DNA from: Silene latifolia
Lineage: Eukaryota > Streptophyta > Magnoliopsida > Caryophyllales > Caryophyllaceae
Direction of reading: 5' to 3'
NCBI RefSeq assembly: GCF_048544455.1
Contig: NC_133537.1
Location: 150,638,058 to 150,702,057 of the forward strand
Length of the DNA: 64,000 nucleotides
Shown here: in pieces, positions 33,801 through 47,057 of the stretch
Numbering within the stretch: position 1 is the stretch's first letter
Layout of the letters: the number at the start of each line of letters is the position of its first letter
Notes under the pieces: model-generated
Databases searched by the model: none
What the model was told of the DNA's origin: nothing
Seen by the model: the letters and a program-made list of their open reading frames with translations, nothing else
Made by a program: the position numbers and the translations under genes

Positions 33801-35761
33801 CAAACTTTTGGAGGCTCCTACATTCTTACACCTCCCTTATGGTTTGTCTACTTCTCTTGTTTTTCTTTTATCTTGATCATTTTGAGGAGTCCTAGCAACA
33901 TTGGAGGACTAACACCTTGGCATCATTAAGGTGTTCATTTTTATTGTTCCCGACTTGAAAAATCCAAAATGACAGTTTTTAGTTTCATGCATTGCATTCC
34001 ATGTGCATGAACTCCCCCGAAATTCTTGACATTAGAAATAATGTCTATTTTGGTTTGGGGAAGTCCATGCATATGCATTGGGAGCTAATCTAAATTATGC
34101 TCTCCGCCATAACAAAAATACATGCATCATGTAGTGTAGTTTAGTGTAGTTTGCATTTTTTTTAAAAATCATGCATTTTGATTGCATAATTTCCTATCGT
34201 ATTGGCCATTGAGGACAATGCCCATACTAGTGTGGGGATGGGAAATTCTAACTTGACTTTTATACAAAATCCAAAAAAATCAAAAAATTTCGAAAAATCC
34301 AAAAAAATTGAAAAAATTGAAAATCCAAAAACAAGTTCATTTCCCTTTGTAGTGTAGTCTTGTATATATATTGTTTTGTATATATTGTGTTTGTTCATCC
34401 TTATTCACATTAATCGACTACGTCACATCCGAGACATGAGGATATTGAAGACCGCATGGTATGATCTTTCCAATCTCCTTTTTCCTCTTTATGTTAATGA
34501 CTATGTGGCTTTATTTTGATTGATACGGTATAAACAATGTGAATTTAGGATTGCATTTAGATTATTTGGCATACTGGTCGGTAGAAGCATATGTATTAGA
34601 ATGTATAAATGTTAGTTGCATCATGGCATATAGTTTACATGTTAGAAAAATTTTGTGAAACCATATATTTGGGAAGCTTGACAAGTGTATATAGGCCCTT
34701 GTAGATACTTTTTCTTCTTAAGACTTTGCTTGTTAGAATACTTGTAAAACACCCTAGGATGTGTCATGTTAGTATCCTTTGACCCATGGATTAAGACCAT
34801 TCAATAGTACCTTGTGGTGTGATAACTCCTTGGCTACCGTTTATTCCAAGGTGACCCTTGAAACCATGCAACCATCATCCATTTCTACCACATTTTGTCA
34901 TCAAAGGGAATGGGCACAAAAATTGTTCAAAAATTTGAGTTCAAGAATTGAAATGAAAGTAAAAAAGTTTGCAAAATGCATAAAAAAGAAAAGAGGTGTC
35001 CATAAATAAGCACTCCTAAGCTTCAAATATAAGGCACCCTCATTACTAATTGGGGTGACTTTGAAAATGTTAAAAAGAAAATGCAAAAGTTGAAAGTTGT
35101 CAAGTATTGAAATGCCAAACATCAAAAGAAATGGCAAAAAGAAAGTGTTCTCAAATGTTATATGCCACAACAAAAGCAAACTCCCAAATGAAACTCAAAT
35201 CCTATCGATCCCTTTTCCATCGTATCCACTTTTGCGCATGGTAGAGAGGGGACGACCCTTCTTCTTATCTAGGCAAGAAGGGGAATTCCGCGATCCTCCA
35301 TTATTTCTAACACCATAAGGAGTCTACTCTTGACAAAAGCATTTAACGATTGAGGACAAAGGTACCCTAGCTTGACACAATTTGGAGGTGATTTATTGGT
35401 ATCCTTCTAGGCTCAGTAGTTTGAAGAAACCATATCTATGAGGGAGTGTGTACCCTTAAATTGCTTCCCTTGTAGATAATTTCCGCCACTTAGATGAGGA
35501 AAGTGGATATTCCTTTTGTAGATGCATCCATTACTTGATTTTGTGTGCTTTAATGATTGGATGTGTCGCCATTTTGGCAAGATTTACCTTGCCTTGCAAG
35601 AAGGCATCCTACCTCATGGTTGTCTTGTTGTGAGTTGAAGGGGCGGAGTGAGACCCGCTAATTGTCTCATATCGGCTATATTAGTAGGTTAGTTTAAATA
35701 AGGGTCCTAGTTTTGTTACCTCTTTTACTCGGGACGAGCAAAGGTTCGGTTTGGAGATATT
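33801..35761 (+). other. Element F 3' non-coding region and polypurine tract
   Basis: About 2 kb with no supported gene. Large parts match element A (4193-5800) in reverse complement. A CATTGAGGACAATG palindrome at about 34206 is followed by an A-rich tract. The region ends with ACTCGGGACGAGC and AAGGTTCGGTTTGGAGATAT, the polypurine tract next to the 3' LTR. Confidence 0.8.
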
Positions 35762-37508
35762 TGATGTGACCAATATTTGAGCATATTTAGTCCCCGAATT
35801 AGCCTCGTTCCTATGATTCTTAGTGCATATTTGGGTCATTTACTATCTTTAGTCCTTTGTTTTGCATATTCTTTGAGGTTTTGTTCCCTTAGTAAGAGAG
35901 AAGTGCATACCTTGCATTTTCATGGCGAAATAGAGCTAAATTGATCGAATCTAATGACCAAGCATCAAAGTGAAGACAAGACTAGAAGGCCTTTGTAAAT
36001 AATGAAGTAGATGGGCAATGATGAAGAAGATCCTTGCATCTACGACAAGATCCCGGAGGATTGTTGGAAGAAGAAAAAAAGGAAAGAAGAAAAAGCTCAC
36101 TGGACTGGAATCCGCTCGTCCCATCATCGGGCCGCTCGTCCAAGAGATCCACAATCCGAGCGTCCAACCTACCAAGCCGCTCGTCCACCACCTGCACAAT
36201 CCACTCGTCCCGACCTTTTGGACGCTCAGATTGTTCTCCAGTGCAGCCCGACTTCTTCTTGTTCTACTCGGGATGCGCATATTTTCGAAAGACTAGTAGA
36301 AAGGAGACTCGCATCTTTCTTCGAGAGGAGAATTTCCTAAACTTTTCTTAAGTACTTAATCGTCATTTAAGCCCTTAGTAACCCTAATTTGTGCACCTAA
36401 TCCCCATTATAAATACCCCATTATACTAATTAGATTATCATGTTCTTCTCATCAATCTTTAGTGTAGTCTATATTATTCTAATCTCACTTTATCATGTAA
36501 TCAACTTTTAATCAAGTATTAATACAAATCTCATTTTCTAAATTTCTCTATTGTTCATCCTTTATTTTGGGTAATTGAAGATTATTTGGGTTTACTTGGA
36601 GGATTGAAAACCTTCCAATCATTCATCAAGTACTTCTATTATTCTTTGCTTATTATTTTGGAATCATCATTAGGTATAATTCTCTTAATCCCTTTTTAAT
36701 TATTGTTAATCATCTTTATTTATTCATCATGTTTTGCTTTGTTGGTATGATTGACAACCTTGTTAACATGTTAAACTTGATAATGAGTGAGTAGTTTCCT
36801 TAACTAGGGTTAATAGGGAATTAGGGGAAACCAACATGGGGCGATGATTCATGCTTAATCTAATATGTTCACATAATTTATTTGCTTGCTTGTTGTGATC
36901 TCAACTTATGCACATGTTATGTTTGATGAAATGCGAGCCTATGAATCCTTGCATTTTTTACCCATCACTTATCTTTTCAATGAGACTTGTAAGACATAAA
37001 CCAACTCGAGTCTCATTAGACCATGCATATAGTTGAGTAGGGAGAATTAAGTCGACTTTTAGGTGTTGTACAATCTAATCGATTCGGGTCCGGGACCCAA
37101 ACCTTCCTAGGATTGTAAGATATAAACCAACTCGATCCTATCACAACAATAATTGCTTGCTTATAATTTGAGAATATGTTTGTATGATCAATTCCCATGA
37201 ATCCCCTATGAACCCATAACACCCTAGTGCTTTTAATCAATTGTTTACATCTCATTTTAGTCATCTTGCTTATTTACTTTTATTGTTATTTAGTTTAGTG
37301 ATCTTCTTATCTCAACCCAAATTGTGACACCCCTAGACACCACTACTTGCAATCGAAAATCTTACATCAACACCCGTCCCTTGGGATCCGACCTTTACTT
37401 GCCTCTTTACTAATAGTAGAGTTGTTTGTGAAGATTATAAATATTGTTTTGGTCTAGGTACTCCTAACGACAAGTAACCGAAATCTAAGCTAAGAAAGCG
37501 ACCGACCA
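35762..37508 (+). repeat. Element F 3' LTR
   Basis: Starts TGATGTGACC, ends CGACCGACCA, and is followed by TSD TGAGG. It includes the motif array (36113-36235) and TATAAATA (36408-36415). It has about 30 bases near 36285-36315 that the 5' LTR lacks. Confidence 0.93.
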
Positions 37509-37513
37509 TGAGG

Positions 37514-37769
37514 ACTTGGCCAGTCTACCTAGAAGTATAGACCATATAGATTATTTAATCACTTGTTTTATTTACGCTGGTAGTTGTAATTATTTTATAT
37601 TAAGTTTTAGTTGGTTAAGTTGTAATAAACATGTAATCGCTAAGTTTTAATTTAAAGTACTTTGGTGAGTTGGAATTTGATATTCACTACCTCGGGAAAC
37701 CGAGATGGTAACGCTCCTATTTACTTGGGATGTCTAGCTAAAGACTCATAAATAAACGGGGGTGTTACA
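37514..37769 (+). repeat. Element E LTR 2, right part
   Basis: Continues LTR E2 after F with ACTTGGCCAGTC and ends GGGTGTTACA. Matches 15358-15613 of LTR E1. Confidence 0.92.
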
Positions 37770-39354
37770 AAGTTGTATCAGAGCAAAACGATCCTCGGGC
37801 CTAACCAATGAACAATAATGAACTTAGGATGTGTCTAAATAAAATGAACCCCGGGTAGAAACTGTTAGGAACCCCTCTTAATGCTGTTAAGAAGCGTGCC
37901 TTAATTCGTACCATGGCCCTTCCAGTTTTGAACCGGTTACCTTGATAGATATTATAGTGTGGGGTAATTAAAAATAAATATTGTTTATTTTGTCTTAGGA
38001 GTTTTTGTTGCCTTGTTTGAATATTGTTTTCATTGCTGGTTGCGGTTACAGGGACGTAACCTCACTTTTAAGGTGATCGGAATGTGATATGATTTTAAGC
38101 ACCGTTATAAGCATGTTGATATGGGGAAAGTATGTTGGCATGTATGTGGGAGGTGTGAGTATGATTAACATGTGAAGTATTAAGGGAAATGCGTGGAATT
38201 GTGAAGAATGTAATTTGGTTTATTTCTCGAAATTTTACCCTTGAATACTTTAGCTGCCATTTACTGCTTGCTTAATATTCTTGCACGAAATATTTTTGTG
38301 TAATAGCCTTGTGAGTTAAATTTCATATGCCATTAGTTTCATGCTTAAATAATATACGGTTTAGGAATAATAAATATTTTTGTGGACAGTGGTCAGAATA
38401 TTCCTGTATATTGATGTTTTCGTTCCATGTTTTTGTAAAACTTGCCATTTAAAACTCACTTATTGTTTAGGTATGATTCCAACTCCACTGTTTAAAATAT
38501 TTGTATATGTTTCTAAATTGATAAGCCACGTTTTAAAAAAATATTTTGACATTTTATAGTGATTTTTACAAGTTGACCTAAGTTTCTGACAAGTTGCTGT
38601 AAAATTTCTGTTTCAACCAAATAATTTGTAAAATGCATTATAAATTGACCTTATGAGTTTTTGACTTGATTCTTTCTCTCATGAATTTTTAACTCTCTGT
38701 ATTTTCTAAAAATTATAAGCGGTCAAGAAGTAATTACGTTATTATTTATTAATGATTTTTAGAAGATGTAACATGTTTTCTTAGCCTTGAAAAAAAATGT
38801 AAGTTTTGTTCTTATCTTTTTTACATTGATATTTTGACGTTGTAAATTATGTGAAGTAGAATGACATGTCTAGTGATATGCGGAATGTGTTGTCCTAAAC
38901 CTATATACAGTATATAATTACATTAATTGCATCCATGTTTAAAGTTAGACTTCGTTATTGAGAAATAAACGCACAAGTAATAAAAAAAATATTATTAATT
39001 CGAAGATTGTTGTTATTCATCAGTTGATGTTGTATTAATGATAATAGTTGTCTTATGTTACAATGTGTATTACATGTTTTGTGATGTTACACCAAATGGT
39101 TTGTTATTCCTGTTGTTTAATATCCCGAACTTCGAGGACGAAGTTTATTTTTAGGGGGAAGGAATGTGATACTACAAATGTTTTGAATTATTTTTTAGGC
39201 ATCTTTTGATGAGTATGATATAATTTGATAATGACTAACTAAATTGATTATGTTGCAATGATCATAAGTTGGAATGAAGATTTAGTTGTGTGGATGTTTA
39301 TAATTGTTGTTGTGGGCGAACTTCGGGACGAAGTTTATTTTAAGGGGGGAAGAC
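37770..39354 (+). mobile_element. Element E internal domain 2
   Basis: A 1585-bp non-coding internal domain. The primer site TTGTATCAGAGC (37773-37784) has one change from the initiator-Met tRNA site. It holds about 0.85 kb (37890-38740) that domain 1 lacks, AT-rich and without ORFs. The 3' end has the GGGGGGAAGAC polypurine tract before LTR E3 and the upstream duplicate at 39126-39172. Confidence 0.85.
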
Positions 39355-39610
39355 TGTAATACCCCATATTTTTATAATAATTTATGAGAATAATTAATTT
39401 AATTTAAATAATTAATTAAAGGCATTTTTAATAATAATTGCAAATAAGATGTTAATTAAATAATAAAGTAAGTAAGCAAGTCGGGAATTTAGCTTAGCTA
39501 GTAATAAGGCCTTGGGCCGTGTGAAATAGATATGGGCTGATTATAATAGGCCTAGTACGAGGGGTAGTCGATATTTGAAATGGGATTTAATAATAAAATA
39601 ATAAGTATAA
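39355..39610 (+). repeat. Element E LTR 3, first part
   Basis: Starts TGTAATACCCC and is interrupted at 39611 by element H after TATAA. Confidence 0.92.
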
Positions 39611-40920
39611 TGTTGGAGTGTCCCCGACAATAATGCGATCACAATTGTCGATCATGATGATCACATGTTTAAATCTCATTTTTAAGAATACGTAAGGGAT
39701 GATTCATTTTATAGTCAACTAATCAACATTAATCGGTAACGATTGGCTTGCTCGAGTTTGACGTTACTGTCGTGGGACGGTGGTGGTCAGTTGATCCCTT
39801 AAGGTCACACCTAAAGGATGATGCCCTAATCTGTAAAATTGATTAATTGTATGACGATACAAGTCAATCAATTCCTTAAAATTGAACAATTCAATTTGTG
39901 AGACAGAATATTGATATCTTATTGCAATGGGATTAAATAAGATTTATTTTAGTAATTGAAATACTTTATTACTAAAATTACTTATTGTTTGAGAAACAAT
40001 AAAGATAAGAATGAATGGTTAATTATAATTATAAGATGTTGTGAATTATAATAAAAATGACCCATTTTATTTATGTGATCAAGTATCACTAGTCAATTTA
40101 TTGTATGTAATTTAATTAATTTATAAAATGATATTTATGTGATAAAGATGCATTAAATTAATTAATAACATGTAACATACTACACGTGACATATTGTGTG
40201 ACAATTGACAAATTGACAAAATAAAATGATAGTCCATTTTATGGAGGATGGACAGAAATATGGAGGGAGTATTAGTGGGTTTTGGTTGTTTTATTGTATT
40301 TGATAAAATTGGCATTATAATGCCTACCTACAACTAGCCTTACACCTACTCTTACACATCTTACACATCTATTTCTTGTGAAGACAAAAAGAGAAATTAA
40401 AATTCCCTTAGTTGGACTACTCCAACCGTGCTCCTTTAATTAGAGAGATTTTGTTCTCTTATTTGATTCTTACACTTAACCATTCAACACACATGCAAAC
40501 TCTCTCATACTTTGTTCATCTTTCTCCAAAACTTAAAGAAATCATGATCAAATTGTTCAAATTAAATTACTAATATTATTAGCTAGTGTAATATATGAGT
40601 ATTAGTAATCAATTTTAAGGTAAACTACTAAACTAATATCTAGCTAATATTATTTAGTGGGGATAAGGGATAATATTGGGTGCAATCAAGAGGAGTGGCT
40701 TCTATACTTGAGGTCTTTGGAGGATCATCCTAACATATGGAAAGCTCAAGAACAAGTGAGGTAGGAGACTATACTTGTGCCCAAAATATCCGAAATACTC
40801 ATATGGTATGAAACCATTTTTCCTTACTCTTATTCTAGTTTTGCATGCATAAGATCTTTAAGTTTTTATGACTAAAACTTTAAACCAAAATATGTGATAT
40901 TTAAAATATGATTTCCAACA
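39611..40920 (+). repeat. Element H 5' LTR
   Basis: TGTTGGAGTGTCC at the start, TTTCCAACA at the end. Related to LTR G in its first 250 bases (GACAATAATGCGATCAC and the GACGTTACTGTCGT block) but divergent later. Confidence 0.93.
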
Positions 40921-43085
40921 AGTGGTATCAGAGCATTATGGTTGTTGCATGCAAGATCGGGTTAGTTTTTCCGAGTTAATTTAATTAACATATAAAACTT
41001 GTTATTTAGGATTTATGAAGATAAATCATGAAATAATTTTGCATGTTAAAAGTTTCTGGTCCTAAGTGATTTTTAGGACATTTTGGTTTATTTATGGATT
41101 TTTATTGTTCATTTTATATAATATTGGCATTAAAATGTGATTTTTATGATAAAAATGTCATTTTTGGACGAAAATTATCTAAACTTGGAAATTTTCAGTG
41201 ATTTTTGGATATGTTTTCAATATATTATCTACTGATGGCCTGTAAAATTTCATAATAAAATGAGTTGTTATGCTCGAACTATGGATTTTTCAAGTTAAAA
41301 TCGTATTTAAATGGGAAAATAGGTTAATATGAGTTATATTTCGAATATGGTCATAAAAATTTAGTATGTTATCACATGAAATTTTACAAGATGTGTGTAA
41401 AATATGTGGCTCTAATGAAGTCTTTATGCATGATTTATGAATTTTTGATGAAAAATCACATAAATAGTCACTTTAATTAGTAAAAATTGCTAAAACATAC
41501 TTCATGACTAAGGAAAAACGTCACATGTTGAATTTTATCATATATTTCAGATATAAAAGTGAAAAGTTAATAAAAATAATTTTTCTCATATTTTTATGGT
41601 AATAATTGATAAATCCGATAAACCGCAACATTGTTGTTCTCAATAAATTTTCGAAATTTTTAACCTATGTTTTTGAGTATTATGAGTGTCATGGTATTTT
41701 TCCAGAATGTTCATGAGTTTAAATTTCAAATTTTGAAATTATTTGAAATTTTTATGATTTAATTTGAAGTTTATGGAATAATTTTGTATTTTTGGGTCCA
41801 TTTATGAACAATATTAAGAAATATAAGTTAATTATTGTCAATATGTTAGGGGAGACTAATTTTGAGTCCTAAGTTGGTTAGGGTAATTAACTTGTACATA
41901 AATATGAATTTATGTAATTATTGTGATTTTTAAAAGGTTAAATCACGCAAATCCGTAAAAACCAATTAATATACGATATTGGCTCCTTAAAGGCGATTTA
42001 GCATAAAATTGGGCATGTTCATACATATTATAATGCTTCATTTTATTTATGATTGTCATATTTTAATTTTATGTAATTTTTGAATTATGTAATTTTACTT
42101 AGTATGGCCTTAGTTTTAATTGATATTACCCGAAATGTATGGGAATATCGATTCGGTTGTATTTTATTGTGATCTCGTATCACCGTTTTGTAATTTAATA
42201 GATTTATTTTTATTTTTAAATACAAATGTATAATATGAAATTATGTAATTTATTATGTAATTTATTTATTCCGGAGTTCCTTGAAGACGGTGCCACTCGA
42301 GAAGGCGATCCATTAAAGAAAGTGTTGCCTTGAAATGCGTGCCAAGACCGAAGTTCAAGGGACCAAAAGAGTTGGTTTCCGATTTTGTAATAGTTTATTA
42401 GATTTACTATTTTAGGAAGGCATGCTAGGATTTTTTTTTATGCTTTGCATTTTATTAATATGTTGCATGCATCTCTAAATCGCCATAACTAAACATGCAT
42501 TTTAATCGAGTTTATCGACCATGTCAATTAAAATTATCGTAGTTCACCGCTTTAGTTCACTTAAAACGTGATAGATAATAAATTGACATGACCTCTCGCT
42601 AAAATAAACAATTGAGACTTAGCCTTACAAAAAAGTAGAAACCATGAAAACCTATTTCGTGAGGGAGTGCACTCGGCCTTACCGGGGTACAAACCGTGTT
42701 ACGTAGGGGAAGTGGGTGATAAATGTCTAACCACCGAATTTATGTTAATAAAGGGTATTTCGGCACACCATGCCCTATGTTAATATGAATTTGGATCATG
42801 GACTCATTTATTCGAAATTTGGATTGAACTCAACGAAAGTATTCACGACGATTTCCGGATGTGTTTCGGGCTAAAGATAAATATTAATGTAATTTTATCA
42901 ACCAAGAGTTCTAAAAGTAGAATCGATTAAAGAGTTAGTCCATCGAGTTATATTAATAAAGGATATTTCGGCACACCGTGCCCCAAGTTAATATGAATTT
43001 GGATCTTGGAATCATTTATCATAGTTGGGTAGAGGTCACTATGTAAATGCTTTACTTGTTATTTACAAGTATTAATAAAACGATA
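40921..43085 (+). other. Element H primer site and non-coding leader
   Basis: Begins with the primer site and then follows the G leader for about 2.1 kb. Two copies of a hairpin-bearing unit (TTTCGGCACACC followed by ATGCCC or GTGCCC) lie at about 42759 and 42967. No ORF is supported. Confidence 0.7.
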
Positions 43086-46000
43086 AATGTTACGTTTTCC
43101 ACTATTCCGTTATCATATTGTTCTAGTTCTTTACCACAATTCATATACGATATCATTTCGATTTTTGATTCAAATCTCCATTAAAACATCGTACCTAAAG
43201 ACAAAACTTGATTTTTTTTCTAAAAACTCGTGTTATCCATTGGAAGAATCTCTTGTGAAGAGTATAGATTAAAGTTATTCATTATCAAATAGGCTTTTGA
43301 TTCTTAACTAAACACATCTACTTACAATGGATTGTTTCTTACATACATAATTGAGTTAAGTACCTTGAAACGATAAATTGTTTTGGTAATTAGATTTCTT
43401 AGAAATCGTAATTGACCAAAATAGCGCAACCACTTCAATGAAAGTTTTAAGACTAAACGATTGAATTGAAGAGTAGTCTTCATAAGATTCAACTTTGCTT
43501 CTCTAAGTAAAGATTCATTGAAATGAGTGGGAGTATTCTCTTAAACCGTTAAGAAAATGACAAGGTTCAAGAAGTAAAGATTAGAATGGAATTGACAAGA
43601 CAAAGGTAAAAGTAAAGACAAAACCTATCAATTCCAATCAATAAAGTTTCCTTTTGGAAGTGTTGGACACTAGAAAGGAGACTACCCCAAATTATTGAAC
43701 AATAAGCAAGTTAGTTGTGGGACATCTAATGGGACCTTCTTCTTTAAATGTTTATTTGATTGACATAAATTTTGCTAATACTACTTCGTCAATATTAGAA
43801 ACCGGTGGTGGTTTTCATCATTGTATTTGATACATAGGATGATTAGAATATGACGACTAGCAATAATGATGTTGAGAGATAGAGTCATTGTGTACTCAAT
43901 CTAGTTTTTGGGTTTAGAGTTGCACTTAATTGTGACTATTAAGTACATAAACTCTAAATAAGAATATCATCTTGTTAAGATACAAAAGAGGTTTCACTTT
44001 TGTGACCCTATACACCATGATTTGATGTATGGCTAGCCCATTATCAAGGTGATTATATTCTAAACCAAACTAGAATGATATATCAAGAAGATGATGCAAG
44101 ACTCAAATTGGTAACCCAAGATTAAACCTTAAATTCTGGAACGATAAACGCAAAGAGTTATCGAGTACTCTTGGAACCATTAGATTGTTAATCTAATGGT
44201 ATATGCGTATCTTGTATTCAAAGCAAGATATCTCGTGCCTTTTTGGTTGAAAAGGAGATCGAGGTTGTAAGTCATTGATCCAAAATAGGTTGATCATTTT
44301 CTTTTACCAACGATTTAAGTTGACGCTAATGTGTTCACTTAATAAGGTAAATAGAGAAATCTTTGAAGAAGTTCAAAGAGTTCAAAGAATCACGATTTAG
44401 TCGTGATGGGATTATCAAAGTGAAAACTTTGATATAAGCCAAAGGAAATGTGATATAGTATCACAAATTAATCTCTCTTAGCACGCATTATGGGATAATG
44501 TGTGGTTGGATAAAGAAATCAAACGATATTCAATAGGGTTTGGACTTTAATCAAGTTACCTTGAGTTACTTGACCTAATTTTAGGGATTTTATCATTTTG
44601 TCTAAGTTGTTTTTCCACTAAATCTAAACGATTCATATGAGATATGAAATGGTAGATTACCATGTTTGTAAGTTTACACAAGAAACGAATGCTCATTTTT
44701 CCTTACTATAATCACGAGTACAACAGGTTTGTGGCTCGTGAAGCTGTCTTTCTAGAATACAAGTTTATTTCTAGAAGACAGAGTGGGAGAAAATATTCAA
44801 GAGCCACAAAAGAATGTTATGTCACAAGAAACTGGTCTTTCTTGGCTACATGAGACGTTTTGTGCAAGGCGTTATAACTTCAAAACATAGGAGGTTAAAG
44901 TCATCACTTGTTGAAGATGATGAATTAGTGTTACTTTTAGAAAGTAAAGAGCTTGCAACTTACAAAGAAATTGTTTGATTCAAGTTGATTACTTCTGGAA
45001 AGTAATGAACATATGACTTACATAAGACTGTTTAAGTCACAACTCAATACAAGGCTTATAGCCATGAAAATCCGAAATAAATTCCAAGTGAATTGTTAGA
45101 TATCAAAGCTTGATTGGTGGCAAAGGGTTTTGCACCAGTTGAAATGCTTAAGTCTATTTGGATCTTCTTAGGGATTGTGTTTCATTATGATGATATACAT
45201 ATAGCGAGTGAATCTAAAACCCACTTCTTCAATTAGAAGGAATGTATTCAATACATGTCTTGAGTTTTGTAGATTCTTGCAATCCTAAGATAATGTGAAG
45301 CTTAAGAGAGGGTCTTAAGTAGGACATCAATGAGTTGGAATCAATGTTTTGATCATGTTATAAAACTTTTCTCGATAAGTCGAGATGTTGTGTTTATACA
45401 TGAAGTTTAGTGGGAGTTACAGAAATTTTAATTACTCTAATATATGGATGACATATTGATCATTGGGAATGATTTAAGACTTTTGGAGAAATATAATACA
45501 TCTTTAATATCCAGATTTATGTAGATAAATCCACATGATATTAGCGTCAAATAAGAAGTCTTATGTTGATAAGATTCATGACTAGTTCAATCAAGTTGAA
45601 CATATTTGATTGATTCCATTTGCTTCCGCTGCCGGATCAATTAAATAGAAAATGATGTATAACACTTCATATACTTTGAGTATGATGAATTGTTTCAAAT
45701 CGAACTTAAGTAATAGTTACCAAGTAAGCCATAAAGATTACCCTTAAGTGCTTGCAGAAGCATTAAGGATGTAAAGCAAAGTGTTTTTGATGCAATTTTG
45801 TGTAAGGGTGTTACACAAATGACAATTGACAATTGAGATTGCGCATGGTTTCCGACAAAACCATAATCAAAACACATTAGGATGGTTAAGATACCATTGT
45901 GGCTGTGTTATTTAAGAAATAGATTTTCTAGAATCGTTCTAGGCAATAAAGAACAATGAGAAATATTTACAACGGAAATTGAGTACACTTGCAATTATGG

Positions 46001-46370
46001 GATGTGTAAGAGGGATGAGTTCCACACACTGTGAAAACAGTGGGAGCTTATTTAAGGCAAGAAACCCTATGTCTAGATTGGATCTAGACACGTACTCATA
46101 AATTTTTGTAATGCAAATGTATACATTACGAAAGGAAATCAAGTATGTAGCAAGGTTGAGCAGGGAGTTGCTAAAACCTACTTAGCAAGGCCTAATCATA
46201 GGCTAAACATGATGAGTCATGTCATGTCAATTGAATTGAAATGAACAACTACATACAAGATCAAATTAGATTATAGAATATGAAATAGTAATCAGGCATT
46301 GACTATTCATATGTGATAATCGCAATTGTCGTTCGAGTTTTTACTTTAAAAACTCTTTTCTTGTACTTTG
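43086..46370 (+). pseudogene. Element H gag-pol remnant
   Basis: Scattered copia pol relics in the expected order: the GEAVFLE..FISRRQSGR block near 44730-44790 (compare G at 25296-25345) and a YMDDILIIGND-like reverse transcriptase box near 45441-45472. A CTTCCGCTGCCGGATCAAT trace near 45622 matches the ASAVGSIM block of G. The indel density is far higher than in the LTRs. Confidence 0.8.
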
Positions 46371-47057
46371 TTACATCCAAACGGGTTGTATGACAATGTT
46401 GAACCCCGTTAAAGTGAACCCGGATTAACATGGTATTTGCCCATAGTCACTTGTATGAGGTGACGTCTCGATGTGACTAGAGTGTGATGCGATTGATGGC
46501 AAGTTCAAGTGCCATAGAGTCATGTGAGATGACTAGTCGATCACATAGGCAGACTGTTAGGAACACTCTGTCGGGCAAAAACCGCTTATAGAGTTCTGGC
46601 AAATTTATAAAGCCTGGTCGTGGCGAGAGCTACTATAGTATTCTAATGAGTCGATTCTTTTGACTAAAGACTATTCGCCTAAGGTGGCACAGTTTCAGAT
46701 TAACTTTGATTTATGTTACTACGACCTTCATAAATGGGGTCAAATGGGCATATTTTGGGTTATGATGGCTGTGGCTAGTCGAAGAGAATAGTGCGATAGG
46801 AATTGTCCACCCCCTTGTCAGGGTTAAAACAATATCTCAGGGCCACTCGAGGAGTAATGAACTGGATATGCGTGGCCACACTCGGAAGGTATCTATGGTA
46901 GATAATTCCGGTCAAATCAGTTATTCTCCAGATCGAGGAAACCACTCTCGATATGATCACTTGCAAGTACGACCCGAAAGACACCTTGCATTGAGTGGGA
47001 GATAGTAATAGGACAAGAGAATTGGTGACGCAAACTTGTCGAGGACAAGTGGAAGAT
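46371..47057 (+). other. Element H conserved 3' region and polypurine tract
   Basis: Matches G 27190-27880 almost throughout, in contrast to the decayed coding part. It ends with GAGGACAAGTGGAAGAT. Confidence 0.8.

Larger units (their letters stand above)
17441..37508 (+). mobile_element. Element F, gag-protease retrotransposon without polymerase
   Basis: A plus-strand element of the same family as B, with LTRs of 1.71 and 1.75 kb, a tRNA-Asp primer site, TSD TGAGG (17436-17440 and 37509-37513) and about 11.0 kb once G is removed. Its coding order is gag, protease, then a separate Athila ORF-1-like gene. Reverse transcriptase, RNase H and integrase are absent, with no space for them, since the 3' non-coding region follows. 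It would need these enzymes in trans. Three in-frame stops break the coding regions, all explained by a C-to-T change of CAA or CAG. Confidence 0.93.
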
